DNA from: Candidatus Zixiibacteriota bacterium
Lineage (GTDB): Bacteria > Zixibacteria > MSB-5A5 > GN15 > FEB-12
Assembly: GCA_034439475.1 (NCBI GenBank)
Contig: JAWXAN010000074.1
Coordinates: 1-64,000, forward strand
Reading direction: 5' to 3'
Length of the DNA stretch: 64,000 nt
Under the pieces are notes generated by a model. It saw only the letters and a program-made list of their open reading frames with translations, was not told the origin of the DNA and did no database searches. A program made the translations under genes and the position numbers. Positions within the stretch are counted from its first letter, which is position 1; every line of letters begins with the position of its first letter. Positions 23,556 to 34,081 of the stretch are shown here, piece by piece.

Positions 23556-24861
23556 TATTCAGGGTAAATCCAAGCGGCATCAGACACACGTTGGGGCTAC
23601 AAGTACATTCAGAGAATATTTATCCCATGTCAAAATGTTCTCCCGCAATGCGCGGTTATTCCTGCTTGGTTCGTTTCTCATGGGCGTTAATTTTGAAGTG
23701 TTTCAACTCTTGCTGAATTTGTATTTAAGAGAGCGCGGAATAAGTGAAGGAGAGATTGGGAATGTGATTGCCGGACGAGCGGGGGGCATAGCCCTTATGG
23801 CTATCCCCGTCGCTTTGCTTCTTGCGTGGGTTAGATTGAAACCGATTTTGATGGCCAGCTGTGTTGTTTTTGCGGGATTCAGTCTTCTGCTGATTCACCA
23901 GAGCCAACTGTTCTTTTTTGTCTGCTTTTCGTTTCTCGCAGGCTGTGCATATACCTTCTTCAGGGTTGCTTCGGCTCCGTTTTATATGAGGAATTCGACT
24001 CCAAAGGAGCGGACATATCTTTTCTCAGCAGGATTTGCGGTTCTTCTGCTTTCGGGAATGGCGGGCGCAATCGGGGCAGGCACATTGGTGACAGTACTGG
24101 GTGATTACACCGGAGACATTCTCTTGGGATACCGATACACGATGATCCTCGGTGTAATGACTGGGCTTACCGCGCTTATTCCGTTTTCAATGATAAAGGC
24201 AAAAGCGCTAACGGACGACGTCGAACCGATACGGATTTCTATCAAACAGCTTAAGGAACGCGGTAACTTCTATTTTAAGATTATCTTTGCCCGCTTTCTG
24301 GTCGGAGTTGGGGCTGGAATGATAATTCCCTTTCTCAATCTTTACTTTCGGGACAGATTTGGATTGTCTCCCAAAGTGATTGGTCTGTTTTACGCCCTTG
24401 TCACTGCCTCAATGTTTATTGGGACTTTGGCAGGACCGCTCCTTACTCGACGGTTTGGACTCGTCAGGACGATCGTCATGACCGAGCTGTTGTCTATTCC
24501 CTTTATGCTTATATTGGCATTCACCGATTACCTGCCACTTGCGCTGATTGCATTTGTTGCTCGAGGAGGACTTATGAATTTGGGAGTTCCGATTGGAACT
24601 AATTTCGCCATGGAATTGGCAGAGAAAAACGAGCAGGGCTTTGTGAACAGCCTGCTCATGATTTCTTGGACGGGGTCATGGATGCTTTCGGCAATCGTCG
24701 GCGGGCAGATGATTGAAGAATATGGTTATGCTCCGACGCTCTGTATCGCCGCAGGTCTTTATATGGTATCGTCGTTTCTATACTATCGCTATTTTAAAGA
24801 TGTTGAGGTCAAACGAGAAGATTCCCACGGTTGGTATATCCCCGAAGGAGTTCAGGTGTGA
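23545..24861 (+). CDS. Major facilitator superfamily transporter within the trp cluster
   Basis: A 438-residue protein with about twelve membrane helices and an N-terminal soluble stretch of about 30 residues. MFS marks include the first-half loop GRAGGIALMAIPVALLLAW and an equivalent second-half region LAGPLLTRRFGLVRTIV. It sits between trpD and trpC, overlaps trpD by 11 bp and overlaps trpC by 4 bp, so it is translated with the pathway. An export or import role for tryptophan, anthranilate or another aromatic compound is plausible from this position only. The substrate cannot be read from the sequence. Confidence 0.85.
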   Translation: MPTNIQGKSKRHQTHVGATSTFREYLSHVKMFSRNARLFLLGSFLMGVNFEVFQLLLNLYLRERGISEGEIGNVIAGRAGGIALMAIPVALLLAWVRLKPILMASCVVFAGFSLLLIHQSQLFFFVCFSFLAGCAYTFFRVASAPFYMRNSTPKERTYLFSAGFAVLLLSGMAGAIGAGTLVTVLGDYTGDILLGYRYTMILGVMTGLTALIPFSMIKAKALTDDVEPIRISIKQLKERGNFYFKIIFARFLVGVGAGMIIPFLNLYFRDRFGLSPKVIGLFYALVTASMFIGTLAGPLLTRRFGLVRTIVMTELLSIPFMLILAFTDYLPLALIAFVARGGLMNLGVPIGTNFAMELAEKNEQGFVNSLLMISWTGSWMLSAIVGGQMIEEYGYAPTLCIAAGLYMVSSFLYYRYFKDVEVKREDSHGWYIPEGVQV

Positions 24862-25649
24862 GCGAAAGTATCCTTCGGCAGATATGCGAGGCGAAGAAAA
24901 TTGAGATTGAACGTCAGAAAGCGCTTTTGCCGCTTGATGTGCTCAAGAATCTTCAAATTAAAGAACCTCGTATTTCCTTCAAAGACGCCCTGAGCAATTC
25001 TCATAGAAATGATGTACGAATTATTGCTGAAATTAAAAAGGCATCCCCCTCAAGAGGAGTGTTTGTTGAGGATTTTGATCCGGCGCGATACGCACGACAA
25101 TATAAGGAGGGCGGGGCTTCAGCAATTTCTGTCTTGACAGAGCAAAACTTCTTTCTTGGTAATCATGATTATCTTGCGGCAGCGAAACGAGCATCGGGGT
25201 TGCCTATTCTGTGTAAGGATTTTATTATTGACACATATCAGGTATATTTCGCGAGACATATGGGCGCAGATGCTATATTACTTATTGCCGCCTTGCTCCC
25301 GGTAGAGACTATGAAGGAATATCTGAAATTGGCTAAAGAACTTGATATTGATTGTCTTGTCGAAGCTCATAACGAAGAGGAGCTTGCTGTGGCGATTTCT
25401 GCAGGTGCCGATATCATTGGAATAAACAATCGCAATCTCAACGATTTCTCGGTGTCGCTTGAGACTGCGGAAGGACTCTCTTCGATAATTCCGGAATCCG
25501 TTGTCCGTGTGGCAGAATCCGGACTTTTTGCGCATAAGGACATATCGCGGCTCCAGAAATCAGGCTATAATAACTTTCTCATCGGTGAGTCGCTCATGAC
25601 ATCAGATGATCCGGTTTCGCTTCTCCATGAATTGAGGGGCTTGGCTTGA
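24858..25649 (+). CDS. trpC: Indole-3-glycerol-phosphate synthase
   Basis: A 263-residue TIM-barrel enzyme. It starts at GTG 24858 with a strong AAGGAG site and overlaps the transporter stop by 4 bp; TTG 24831 would add nine residues inside that gene. Conserved pieces are IIAEIKKASPSRGVF, GGASAISVLTEQNFF, LCKDFIIDTYQVYFA, LVEAHNEEE, IGINNRNLNDFSV and VAESGL. It closes the indole ring from CdRP, between TrpF and TrpAB. Confidence 0.95.
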   Translation: MSESILRQICEAKKIEIERQKALLPLDVLKNLQIKEPRISFKDALSNSHRNDVRIIAEIKKASPSRGVFVEDFDPARYARQYKEGGASAISVLTEQNFFLGNHDYLAAAKRASGLPILCKDFIIDTYQVYFARHMGADAILLIAALLPVETMKEYLKLAKELDIDCLVEAHNEEELAVAISAGADIIGINNRNLNDFSVSLETAEGLSSIIPESVVRVAESGLFAHKDISRLQKSGYNNFLIGESLMTSDDPVSLLHELRGLA

Positions 25650-26281
25650 AACGGTTTAAAGTCAAGATCTGTGGGATGAAGGATGTGGCTCTTGTGAGTT
25701 ATGCGATTGAACTTGGAGCCGATCTTATCGGCATCATCTTATTTAATCGCTCGCCTCGCTTCGTTTCTCAAAAGCAAGCAAAGGAGATTGTCCGTTCCCT
25801 GCAGCCCGTTATTCAAAGTGTAGGGGTATTTGTAAATGAAGAAACGGAGACTATATTACGGCTCAGAGATAAGTTGCGGTTTGATTTTGCGCAGATACAT
25901 GGTTTACGTGACAACTCGACCATTCGTACGCTGCAGCGAAATGGGCTGAAAGTGATTGAGTCGTTTACCGTTCGGACCAAGAAAGACTTTTTGACAATAG
26001 CCGAAAGTGAAGCTGAAATAATAATGCTTGATAATACATCAGAGGAAAAACATGGAGGTACGGGGAAACCTTTTGATTGGAGGCTTAGGCCCGCAGCCCC
26101 ACTGCGGAATCTTATGGTAGCCGGCGGAATCGATGCCGATAACGTTGCAAAAGCAGTTAAGGCTTATTGTCCCATGATAGTCGATGTGAACTCCGGGGTG
26201 GAAAGTTCGCTGGGTGTCAAATCACAGAAAAAGCTTAAACAATTTTTCACCCAGTGTAATGCGATACGTTATGGCAAATAA
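25646..26281 (+). CDS. trpF: Phosphoribosylanthranilate isomerase
   Basis: A 211-residue TIM-barrel isomerase that converts PRA to CdRP. It begins [13 protein letters not shown] with the active-site Cys, has RSPRFVS and ends with [14 protein letters not shown] carrying the catalytic Asp and the phosphate-binding region. It starts at TTG 25646, which overlaps the trpC stop; I see no better start. The gene is separate from trpC, unlike the fused form in enteric bacteria. Confidence 0.93.
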   Translation: MKRFKVKICGMKDVALVSYAIELGADLIGIILFNRSPRFVSQKQAKEIVRSLQPVIQSVGVFVNEETETILRLRDKLRFDFAQIHGLRDNSTIRTLQRNGLKVIESFTVRTKKDFLTIAESEAEIIMLDNTSEEKHGGTGKPFDWRLRPAAPLRNLMVAGGIDADNVAKAVKAYCPMIVDVNSGVESSLGVKSQKKLKQFFTQCNAIRYGK

Positions 26282-27476
26282 GAGACTTTCTATGCCTGAC
26301 AAGCGAGGCCGTTTCGGGGCATACGGCGGCCAATATGTTCCGGAGACAGTCATGTTCGCGCTGCAGGAACTTGAGCAAGCGTACACTAAGATCAAAAAGA
26401 GCAAAGCTTTTCAAAGTGAACTTAAGGGGCATCTGGCTGACTTTGTCGGAAGGCCGACACCGCTCTATTTTGCCGAACGTCTGACCAAACATATAGGCGG
26501 TCCGAAGATTTACTTCAAACGCGAAGATCTCAATCATACCGGGGCGCACAAAATCAATAATACAGTCGGGCAGATTCTTCTCGCGCGGCAGATGAAGAAG
26601 AAGAGAATAATCGCCGAGACCGGCGCTGGTCAACATGGACTTGCGACCGCTACCGTCTGCGCCCGCTTTGGATTTGAGTGTGTGGTCTATATGGGGGCTG
26701 AGGATGTTGTCAGGCAGGCATCCAATGTCGAGAAGATGCGACTTTTGGGAGCGACCGTTATTCCGGTGACTTCCGGTTCGCAGACGCTCAAAGATGCCAC
26801 GAACGAAGCAATGCGTGACTGGGTAACAAATATTCAGAACACTTTTTATATTATCGGATCGGCTGTTGGCCCGCATCCCTATCCAATGATAGTTCGAGAC
26901 TTCCAATCGGTGATTGGCCGAGAGACAAAATTACAGGCAAAAAAACTGTGGTCGAAACTACCCGATGTAGTTATCGCCTGTGTCGGAGGCGGATCGAATG
27001 CCATCGGAATCTTTGATGAGTTTCTTGGTGACACGTCTGTCAGATTGATTGGTGTCGAAGCTGCGGGTCATGGCCTCGAAAGTGGAAAGCATGCCGCCAC
27101 GCTTACAAAAGGGAAGCCGGGCGTTCTGCATGGCTCGCTCAGCTATCTTGTGTTCGACACGCACGGACAGATAACACTGCCACATTCAATTTCTGCGGGA
27201 CTTGATTATCCGGGGGTTGGACCTCAGCATTCGTACCTCAAGGATTCCAAGCGTGTGGTCTATGTTTCAGCTACTGATAAAGAAGCAATGTCTGCGCTCA
27301 GACTTGTGACAAAACTTGAGGGGATTCTTCCGGCGCTTGAGACCTCGCATGCCCTGGCACATCTTATCAACAACCCTGCTAAATTCAGCAACAGGCAAAG
27401 AGTGGTGGTATGTCTCTCCGGACGAGGTGACAAGGACCTCCCGATAATTCTCAAAGAAAAGCCCGTCAAAAAATGA
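26271..27476 (+). CDS. trpB: Tryptophan synthase beta subunit
   Basis: A 401-residue PLP enzyme that condenses indole and serine. The PLP lysine sits in [15 protein letters not shown], the glycine-rich phosphate loop is [10 protein letters not shown], and [38 protein letters not shown] and CLSGRGDKD are all present. I chose ATG 26271, which overlaps trpF by 11 bp; ATG 26292 would give a protein seven residues shorter. It belongs to the standard TrpB1 type that works with TrpA, encoded next door. Confidence 0.95.
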   Translation: MANKRLSMPDKRGRFGAYGGQYVPETVMFALQELEQAYTKIKKSKAFQSELKGHLADFVGRPTPLYFAERLTKHIGGPKIYFKREDLNHTGAHKINNTVGQILLARQMKKKRIIAETGAGQHGLATATVCARFGFECVVYMGAEDVVRQASNVEKMRLLGATVIPVTSGSQTLKDATNEAMRDWVTNIQNTFYIIGSAVGPHPYPMIVRDFQSVIGRETKLQAKKLWSKLPDVVIACVGGGSNAIGIFDEFLGDTSVRLIGVEAAGHGLESGKHAATLTKGKPGVLHGSLSYLVFDTHGQITLPHSISAGLDYPGVGPQHSYLKDSKRVVYVSATDKEAMSALRLVTKLEGILPALETSHALAHLINNPAKFSNRQRVVVCLSGRGDKDLPIILKEKPVKK

Positions 27477-28261
27477 CCAAAATCGGCCATCTCCTCAATA
27501 ATCGCGGCAAGCGAAAATTGCTTGTTCCGTTCTTTACCGTAGGATACCCAACCCGGGCGCAATCTCTCGATTTGGTATACGAGGCCGTAGATACCGGCGC
27601 GGACATAATAGAATTGGGCGTCCCGTTTTCAGATCCTTTGGCCGATGGGTCATCGGTGCAGTATTCATCACAGGTAGCATTGAAAAATAATATCAGCTTA
27701 ATGAGTATCCTAGCTGATGTCAGTAAATTAAGAAGAAAGATCAATCTTCCGCTTGTGCTTATGGGCTACTACAACCCGATTTTAGCTTTTGGACTGAAGC
27801 GATTTTGTATGGAATGTTCAAATGCTGGTGTAGATGGGTTAATCATACCGGATTTACCAGTAGAAGAAAGTGGTGAACTGAGACAGGCAGTTGGGAAGGC
27901 TTCGCTCAGCTCCATATTTTTAGTGGCTCCGACATCCTCAAAAGAGAGAATTAAATTGATTGACCGATCATCGACTGATTTTGTCTATGCGGTGACAGTC
28001 GCTGGTGTGACTGGAGCCAGATCGAAATTTAGCGCGGAGACGGAGTCTTACTTGAAAAAGCTCAAAAAGGACCTAATCAAGCCGTTTGTTGCGGGTTTTG
28101 GCGTTTCGACACCTGAGACCGCCCGTCTCATGACTCGCTACAGCGACGGCGTTGTGATTGGCTCGGCATTAATTGAGCGGATTCGCAATGATAACTCGTT
28201 CGCCGGAGGGCGAAAAGCGGTCGGACAACTGCTTCGTTCATTACGCAGGGCTATTGATTGA
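27473..28261 (+). CDS. trpA: Tryptophan synthase alpha subunit
   Basis: A 262-residue TIM barrel that cleaves indole-3-glycerol phosphate. The catalytic Glu is in [15 protein letters not shown] and the Asp in [25 protein letters not shown] and [12 protein letters not shown] complete the phosphate site. The start overlaps the trpB stop (ATGA), the usual coupling for TrpB and TrpA, which form an indole channel. It is the last trp gene; 105 bp separate it from argS. Confidence 0.95.
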   Translation: MTKIGHLLNNRGKRKLLVPFFTVGYPTRAQSLDLVYEAVDTGADIIELGVPFSDPLADGSSVQYSSQVALKNNISLMSILADVSKLRRKINLPLVLMGYYNPILAFGLKRFCMECSNAGVDGLIIPDLPVEESGELRQAVGKASLSSIFLVAPTSSKERIKLIDRSSTDFVYAVTVAGVTGARSKFSAETESYLKKLKKDLIKPFVAGFGVSTPETARLMTRYSDGVVIGSALIERIRNDNSFAGGRKAVGQLLRSLRRAID

Positions 28262-28366
28262 TAACTCACGTAATTCTTCGTTTCCAAGTCCCATTATTCA
28301 GAAGAACATTGAAGTTGCGAACCGCAAGATGTTAGCTGATATTTGGCAGATAGAGATTGGAAGCGT

Positions 28367-30184
28367 ATGGAAGTAATGACAAAAGATAAATATAGAGTAA
28401 GTTTTGCAGAAGCCACGTCTGTGGCATTCCGACGGTTATATCCTGATCAGTTCCAAGAGGTCGGCGATTCTGGATTATTCAGCAAGACTCAGATATATGA
28501 AGAGCTTGAAAAGCCAAAAGATGCCACAATGGGACGCTTTTCGTTTCCAATCTTCAGGTATGTCAAACTTCTTAAAGAACCTCCGCAACAGGTCAGCGCA
28601 AAGGTATCCGAGGAGATTAATAGACAACTGAAAGGCCGCAAAGAAATGTCGATACGGTGCGTCGGAGTGAACGGCTTCCTGAATGCTGTGGTCGACACAT
28701 CGAGTCTTGGACAGGAGACGGTACGTACGATCATTTCCGATGGGACGGAGTATGGTAAGTCGATTGTTGGGACACATAAGACTTTTCTGGTGGAGTATTC
28801 CTCTCCCAATATTGCCAAGCCATTTGGTATCGGGCATTTGCGCTCAACCGTAATTGGCAATTCGCTTCGGCGGATCTATCTCAAGCTCGGTTACGCAGTC
28901 ACTGGAATAAATTACCCCGGCGACTGGGGGACGCAATTCGGGAAAATGATTGTTGCCTACAAAAAATGGGGAGACGATAAAACTCTCGAAGGCAATAGCG
29001 TTAAGAAACTTCTTGACCTATACGTCCGATTTCACAAAGAAGTCGAAGTCGATCCGACGCTCAACGATCAGGCCCGCGAAGCATTCAAAGAATTAGAGCA
29101 GGGTAACCCTGATGCTGTGCGGTTGTGGGAGAAATTCAAAACAATTTCCCATGCTGAATTTGACCGAATCTATTCAATGCTTGGAGTCGAGTTTGATTTG
29201 GTAATCGGAGAATCATTTTTTAATGATAAGATGGATTCGGTCATTGGACGGCTTGAAAAAGCAGGTCTGACCAAAGTTTCCCAAGGTGCGCTCATTGTTG
29301 AACTCGATGATCCTAATCTTCCGCCAGCGCTATTGAAAAAGCGGGATGGCGCAACGCTCTATATCACCCGCGACCTTGCCGGACTTATTTACCGGTGGCA
29401 GACATATTATTTTCATGAATCTCTGTATGTTGTCGGCTCGGCCCAAGCCGATCATTTCAGGCAATGTTTAAAAGTCATTAATTTGCTTGAGCAGGCGGAG
29501 AATTTGTCCGAATCAGAACGGATGACGGGTAAGGTCAAACATATAGAATTTGGCTGGGTGAAGTTCAGCGGCAAAATGATGTCAACGCGTCAGGGCAATA
29601 TTGTTTTGCTTGAAGACGTAATCGACCGGGCGGTCGAGCTGATCACCGAGCGAATCAAAGAAAAAAGCCCTCAACTTGCTAATCTTGACTCAGTCGCAAA
29701 ATCCATCGGCGTCGGCGCAGTGCTTTTCTCACAGTTGTCGGTTCGTCGCCAGACGGATGTGAACTTTGTTTGGGAAGAAGTACTCAATTTTGATGGCGAG
29801 ACCGGCCCGTATCTTCAGTATACCCATGCCCGACTCTCTTCGCTCATACGCAACTATGGCAAACCGGTGAACGCGACAGTCGACTATGCGTTACTTGAAA
29901 GAGAAGAAGAGAAGCGAGTCATAGAACTACTCGCTGATTTTCCGACCGCTATCACCGACGCCGCGCGGCAGTATGACCCTTATTTTGTCACACATTATCT
30001 GCTTAAACTTACAGGGGCATTTAATAAATTCTATCAGAGGAAAGATGAGTTAGGAAGAATTGACAGAATCATATCCGCTAACGCCGAATTATCTGCCGCC
30101 CGAATTGCTTTGGTCGGCGCTACGAGGATTGTCCTACAGGAAGGACTTTACCTGCTTGGGCTTGCCGCGCCGGAGGAGATGTAA
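28367..30184 (+). CDS. argS: Arginyl-tRNA synthetase
   Basis: About 605 residues, class I. The HIGH-type motif appears in NIAKPFGIGHLRSTVIGN (GIGH) and the KMSKS-type motif in FSGKMMSTRQGNI. An N-terminal Add-1-like domain (PDQFQEVGDSGLF ...) and a C-terminal DALR anticodon domain (LTGAFNKFYQRKDEL) are present. I chose ATG 28367; an upstream TTG at 28343 and ATG 28376 are alternatives. Its place between trp and aro genes on the same strand is unusual and has no evident pathway reason. Confidence 0.93.
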   Translation: MEVMTKDKYRVSFAEATSVAFRRLYPDQFQEVGDSGLFSKTQIYEELEKPKDATMGRFSFPIFRYVKLLKEPPQQVSAKVSEEINRQLKGRKEMSIRCVGVNGFLNAVVDTSSLGQETVRTIISDGTEYGKSIVGTHKTFLVEYSSPNIAKPFGIGHLRSTVIGNSLRRIYLKLGYAVTGINYPGDWGTQFGKMIVAYKKWGDDKTLEGNSVKKLLDLYVRFHKEVEVDPTLNDQAREAFKELEQGNPDAVRLWEKFKTISHAEFDRIYSMLGVEFDLVIGESFFNDKMDSVIGRLEKAGLTKVSQGALIVELDDPNLPPALLKKRDGATLYITRDLAGLIYRWQTYYFHESLYVVGSAQADHFRQCLKVINLLEQAENLSESERMTGKVKHIEFGWVKFSGKMMSTRQGNIVLLEDVIDRAVELITERIKEKSPQLANLDSVAKSIGVGAVLFSQLSVRRQTDVNFVWEEVLNFDGETGPYLQYTHARLSSLIRNYGKPVNATVDYALLEREEEKRVIELLADFPTAITDAARQYDPYFVTHYLLKLTGAFNKFYQRKDELGRIDRIISANAELSAARIALVGATRIVLQEGLYLLGLAAPEEM

Positions 30185-30286
30185 CGAATTTTCGTATCGT
30201 TTATGTCAACAATCCAGATATCGTTCAATGCTACTTTGGTTTGCATCCCAAGCCTAACCAGACAGCACATACATGTGGAGAAATAG

Positions 30287-31303
30287 ATGCTTATCGTAAT
30301 GGAAACCAGCGCGACACCCGAAATGGTGGCGCATGTCTGCAAAGAGATAGAACGGATGGGACTTTCAGCGCACCCTATGCCCGGTGCGCAAAGGACAGCC
30401 ATTGGTGTCACAGGGAACAAGGCCCAAGTCGACGCCGACCGTCTGCTAACACTTGTCGGTGTTCGAGATATTATCCATGTTACTCAGCCGTTCAAATTGG
30501 TAAGCCGTGAGTTTTTCCCCGATGACACAGTAATTGACATAAATGGCGTACAAATCGGCGGACCAGAGTTTGTGGTCATGGCCGGGCCTTGTTCTGTCGA
30601 AAGCCGCGAACAGTGCTTCACAATTGCCGAGGCCGTCGCTTCAAACGGCGCAAAGATATTTCGCGGCGGGGCATACAAACCGCGCACATCCCCATACAGT
30701 TTTCAGGGATTGGGAAAAGAAGGACTCGAAATTCTTGCAGAAGTCAGGGACCGGTACAAACTGCTTATCATTACCGAGGCCACTGACACCGAGACCCTCG
30801 AACTTGTGGCAGAGTATTCAGACATAATTCAAATTGGCGCGAGGAATATGCAAAATTTTTCTTTGCTCAGAAAAGCCGGTCGGCTTAGTAAACCGGTAAT
30901 GCTTAAACGAGGCAACTCAGCCACTTTACAGGAACTGCTGATGTCCGCCGAGTATATTTTGGCTGAGGGGAATAGGCGGGTCATTCTCTGTGAGCGTGGG
31001 ATGAGAACGTTTGCTGACCACACTCGCAATACACTTGATCTGTCAGCTGTGCCGTATGTGAAAAGATTGAGTCATCTGCCTATCATTACCGACCCGAGTC
31101 ACGGGACCGGGCGACGAAATAAAGTCATCCCACTTTCGCGGGCCTCGATTGCTGTAGGAGCCGACGGGATTATGGTCGAAGTCCATCACAAGCCCGAAGA
31201 GGCGCTTTCTGATGGAGCGCAGGCGATTATACCTTCTGAATTTGAAAGTCTGATGAATGACATGCGACGGATCGCACCGGCAGTCGGTCGTACCTGCGCA
31301 TGA
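30287..31303 (+). CDS. aroF: 3-deoxy-7-phosphoheptulonate (DAHP) synthase, type I beta
   Basis: A 338-residue first enzyme of the shikimate pathway; it joins PEP and erythrose 4-phosphate. The N-terminal 70 residues (MLIVMETSATPEMVAHVCKE ...) form the ferredoxin-like regulatory domain seen in the Thermotoga-type enzyme, where Tyr or Phe bind. The barrel has VMAGPCSVES, IFRGGAYKPRTSPYSFQGLG, ITEATD, IGARNMQNFSLL, LKRGNSAT, LCERGMRTF and DPSHGTGRR, matching the metal and PEP sites. The ribosome binding site GGAGAAATAG precedes ATG 30287. It overlaps aroA by 4 bp. Confidence 0.95.
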   Translation: MLIVMETSATPEMVAHVCKEIERMGLSAHPMPGAQRTAIGVTGNKAQVDADRLLTLVGVRDIIHVTQPFKLVSREFFPDDTVIDINGVQIGGPEFVVMAGPCSVESREQCFTIAEAVASNGAKIFRGGAYKPRTSPYSFQGLGKEGLEILAEVRDRYKLLIITEATDTETLELVAEYSDIIQIGARNMQNFSLLRKAGRLSKPVMLKRGNSATLQELLMSAEYILAEGNRRVILCERGMRTFADHTRNTLDLSAVPYVKRLSHLPIITDPSHGTGRRNKVIPLSRASIAVGADGIMVEVHHKPEEALSDGAQAIIPSEFESLMNDMRRIAPAVGRTCA

Positions 31304-32643
31304 AACTTCCGCTTAAACCAGCAAAGAAAATCGGCGGAACATTGCGTGTACCGGGCGACAAGTCTATCGGACACCGCTCCGCCCTCTTATCCATAATAGC
31401 CAGAAATCCCGTCACAGTCGTCAACTTCCCCGACGGCGCGGATTGTCAGACTTCGCTTTCGATTGCACGTCAGTTGGGTGTGACCGTTGAAAAGATAGAC
31501 AGTAAACTATTACTGACTCCGCCAAGCACACTTTCGGTTGAAGCAGAGACAATTCTTGACTGCGGCAACTCCGGGACGACCGCGCGACTGCTTGCCGGAC
31601 TTCTGGCCGGGAGCAAATGCTCGGCGATACTATCCGGCGATGAATCCTTGTCCTCACGACCAATGAAGCGAATTGTCGCTCCACTCACCGCTATGGGAGC
31701 CGAACTCTTCGACACCGACGGCCATCTTCCGCTAAAAGTCAGAGGAGCTTCGCTTCTGCCGTTTGAGTACCGCCTGCCGGTGGCATCGGCTCAGGTCAAA
31801 TCCGCAATTCTTCTGGCTGGATTATCTTCGGGATGTTCGGTCACGCTCTATGAAGATTTTCTGACCCGCGATCATACCGAGCGTATGATTGCGGCTTTGG
31901 GTGGTGAAATCGAAGTTGAAGATACAAAAGCAGTCATGCTCGAAGACCCGAATGACCCACGTAAAAAGAAAATGATTCATCCTCATGACTACAAGAGGCG
32001 AATCCACCTCAAGCCACATTCGACAATCGAAGCTGGAACTATCGACATACCGGGAGATATTTCGACAGCAGCATATTTCTTTGCCTTGGCGGCGATCTCC
32101 GGAAAAGCTGTAACAGTCGAAGGGGTCGGTCTCAATCCAACGCGTACCGAATTTCTGGACTACTTAAAAGCAATTGGCTGCGCCGTTACCATCGATAAGA
32201 AATCCACTGTCTCTGGAGAACACAGAGGAGACGTTACCGTCATAGGAGGGGAACTAAAAGGGAAGAAGATTTCTGGTGAAATGACTGTCGGACTCATTGA
32301 TGAGATTCCAATAGTTGCTGTCATTGCGGCTTGCGCCGAGGGCACAACTATTATTCGCGATGCTGGCGAACTTAAAGTCAAAGAGTCAGATAGACTGGCC
32401 GCTATTGCCGAGAACTTGAGGAGTATGGGGGTCAAAGTTGGCCTGCTTGAAGACGGCTTAGCAATTGAAGGCTCAAATGAACTTCATGGCGCCGATATCA
32501 ATTCATATAATGACCACCGGATTGTGATGGCTTTTTCGATTGCGGCTATGGTTGCGGTTGGTCCATCGGTGATTGACGACTCATCAGTGGTCGCCATTTC
32601 GTGCCCGACTTTTTACGATCTGCTTGCGAAGGTCGCTCGATGA
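31300..32643 (+). CDS. aroA: EPSP synthase (3-phosphoshikimate 1-carboxyvinyltransferase)
   Basis: A 447-residue two-domain enzyme. Substrate motifs GDKSIGHRSALLSIIA, LDCGNSGTTARLLAGL, SSRPMKRIV, ASAQVKSAILLAG, RDHTERMIAALGG, KVKESDRLAAIAENL and YNDHRIVMAFSIA all appear. Residues around AGLLAGS-x-CSA give a sequence close to the glyphosate-site region, but no class should be claimed from it alone. It overlaps aroF and aroE by 4 bp each. Confidence 0.95.
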   Translation: MKLPLKPAKKIGGTLRVPGDKSIGHRSALLSIIARNPVTVVNFPDGADCQTSLSIARQLGVTVEKIDSKLLLTPPSTLSVEAETILDCGNSGTTARLLAGLLAGSKCSAILSGDESLSSRPMKRIVAPLTAMGAELFDTDGHLPLKVRGASLLPFEYRLPVASAQVKSAILLAGLSSGCSVTLYEDFLTRDHTERMIAALGGEIEVEDTKAVMLEDPNDPRKKKMIHPHDYKRRIHLKPHSTIEAGTIDIPGDISTAAYFFALAAISGKAVTVEGVGLNPTRTEFLDYLKAIGCAVTIDKKSTVSGEHRGDVTVIGGELKGKKISGEMTVGLIDEIPIVAVIAACAEGTTIIRDAGELKVKESDRLAAIAENLRSMGVKVGLLEDGLAIEGSNELHGADINSYNDHRIVMAFSIAAMVAVGPSVIDDSSVVAISCPTFYDLLAKVAR

Positions 32644-33491
32644 GCGACGACCTTAAGTTTGGACTTATCGGCAATAATGTCCACTACTCCAAATCACCGG
32701 ATATCTTTCAGGCAATATTCAAGCTGATCGGCAAAACCGGAAGCTTTGAGATATTCACAATTCATTCAACTGACCTTGGGGAACGTCTAAAGGAAATTGT
32801 TGGACATGGATTCACCGGACTGTCTGTAACAATTCCGTACAAAAGTCAAATAATTCCACTGCTTGAAGATATAGATCCGATAGCGCAAACGGTCGATGCT
32901 GTCAACTCAGTGGCGGTGAGCAAGGGACAGCTCCATGGTTACAACACTGATTGCCATGGATTTTGTATTCCATTGAGAGAATACACTGACAAATTGAAAT
33001 ATAAGACTGCGCTTATCCTCGGATGCGGAGGCGCGGCAAGAGCAGTTGTGTACGCCCTTCATGTCGACTTTGAGGTAAACCGTTTTATTGTCTATGGGCG
33101 ATCAGCCGAGAAGTTGCAAGTCTTTAAGGACTCCCTGGAAGGTCGAATGAAAAATATCGAAATACAGCTTATGTCACCCATGCAAGAAACAAGTCTTGCA
33201 CCAGAAAATGTCGAGCTAATGGTCAATTGCACACCAGTCGGCGGGTGGAATCAGGATCAGATCAGCGCCATTCCTTCGAGCTTTTCATTGCAAAAAGGTT
33301 CGATTTACTACGATCTGAACTACAACGAAGGAAACAAGAGCATTAGGCAGGCGACAGAGATGGGATTGATTACAGTTGATGGGTCTGCTATGCTGGTTGG
33401 TCAGGCACTCAAATCGTTTGATATCTGGGCGGGACAATCAGCGCCCTTTGAACCTATCTATTCATCTGTTTTTGGCAGGGAATCCGGATGA
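32640..33491 (+). CDS. aroE: Shikimate dehydrogenase
   Basis: A 283-residue NADP-linked reductase of 3-dehydroshikimate. It starts at ATG 32640, overlapping the aroA stop. The shikimate site NNVHYSKSPDIFQAIF, the catalytic Lys in VTIPYKSQIIP, YNTDCHGF, and the nucleotide motif LGCGGAARAVVYAL are present, with YDLNYNEGNKSI and GSAMLVGQALKSFDIW near the C-terminus. The gene ends overlapping aroK by 4 bp. Confidence 0.94.
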   Translation: MSDDLKFGLIGNNVHYSKSPDIFQAIFKLIGKTGSFEIFTIHSTDLGERLKEIVGHGFTGLSVTIPYKSQIIPLLEDIDPIAQTVDAVNSVAVSKGQLHGYNTDCHGFCIPLREYTDKLKYKTALILGCGGAARAVVYALHVDFEVNRFIVYGRSAEKLQVFKDSLEGRMKNIEIQLMSPMQETSLAPENVELMVNCTPVGGWNQDQISAIPSSFSLQKGSIYYDLNYNEGNKSIRQATEMGLITVDGSAMLVGQALKSFDIWAGQSAPFEPIYSSVFGRESG

Positions 33492-34081
33492 CAATAAAGA
33501 ACCGAGCCACGAAGTGGGGACACGCTAATAAAATAGCCCTGATTGGCTTTTCCGGATCTGGAAAATCAACGGTGGGACCACTGCTTGCAAAAGCATTGCG
33601 ATACACATTCATTGACGTCGACAAATTGATTGAGAGGCAATGTATGGTGCCCACTGTGATAATATTTCAGACGCGTGGCGAGGATTATTTTAGAACATTG
33701 GAAGAGGAAGCAATAGCCGGAATACTCCGAACTAGAGAATCTAAGGACGTGCTTTCGATCGGTGGCGGAGCGACGATGAATTCAAAGACTCGGCAAGTTT
33801 TGAGGGAAGACGCGGTGATGGTATATTTGTCTTGTTCAGTCAAAGAGCTATATCGAAGGCTCAAAACGCAAAGTGATAGGCCTCTATTGTATGTGGATCC
33901 CAAGAGGAATGAAACGCTGAGGCAGGCACAACTGCGGAAAATCTCAACTCTGTTGAAAACAAGAGAAAGATATTATCGCATGGCAAACATCTCAGTCTCG
34001 ACCACGCAGCGAACACCTGTCCAGGTTTGCCGCAGCATTGTTGAAAAGCTGGAAGGCCTGCATGGTTCGAACAGTCGTTAG
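33488..34081 (+). CDS. aroK: Shikimate kinase
   Basis: 197 residues, slightly longer than usual because of an N-terminal stretch of 13 residues. The Walker A loop is GFSGSGKSTVGPLLA. The shikimate-binding pieces are FIDVDKLIE, RGEDYFRTLEEEAI and LSIGGGATMN, and the lid region is KTQSDRPLLY. ATG 33488 overlaps the aroE stop. It overlaps the next gene, aroB, by 20 bp. Confidence 0.93.
   Translation: MTIKNRATKWGHANKIALIGFSGSGKSTVGPLLAKALRYTFIDVDKLIERQCMVPTVIIFQTRGEDYFRTLEEEAIAGILRTRESKDVLSIGGGATMNSKTRQVLREDAVMVYLSCSVKELYRRLKTQSDRPLLYVDPKRNETLRQAQLRKISTLLKTRERYYRMANISVSTTQRTPVQVCRSIVEKLEGLHGSNSR

Noticed and set aside
26247-26906. A 219-codon minus-strand frame opposite trpB
   Set aside because: Antisense to the conserved PLP region of trpB; composition shows no protein-like pattern.
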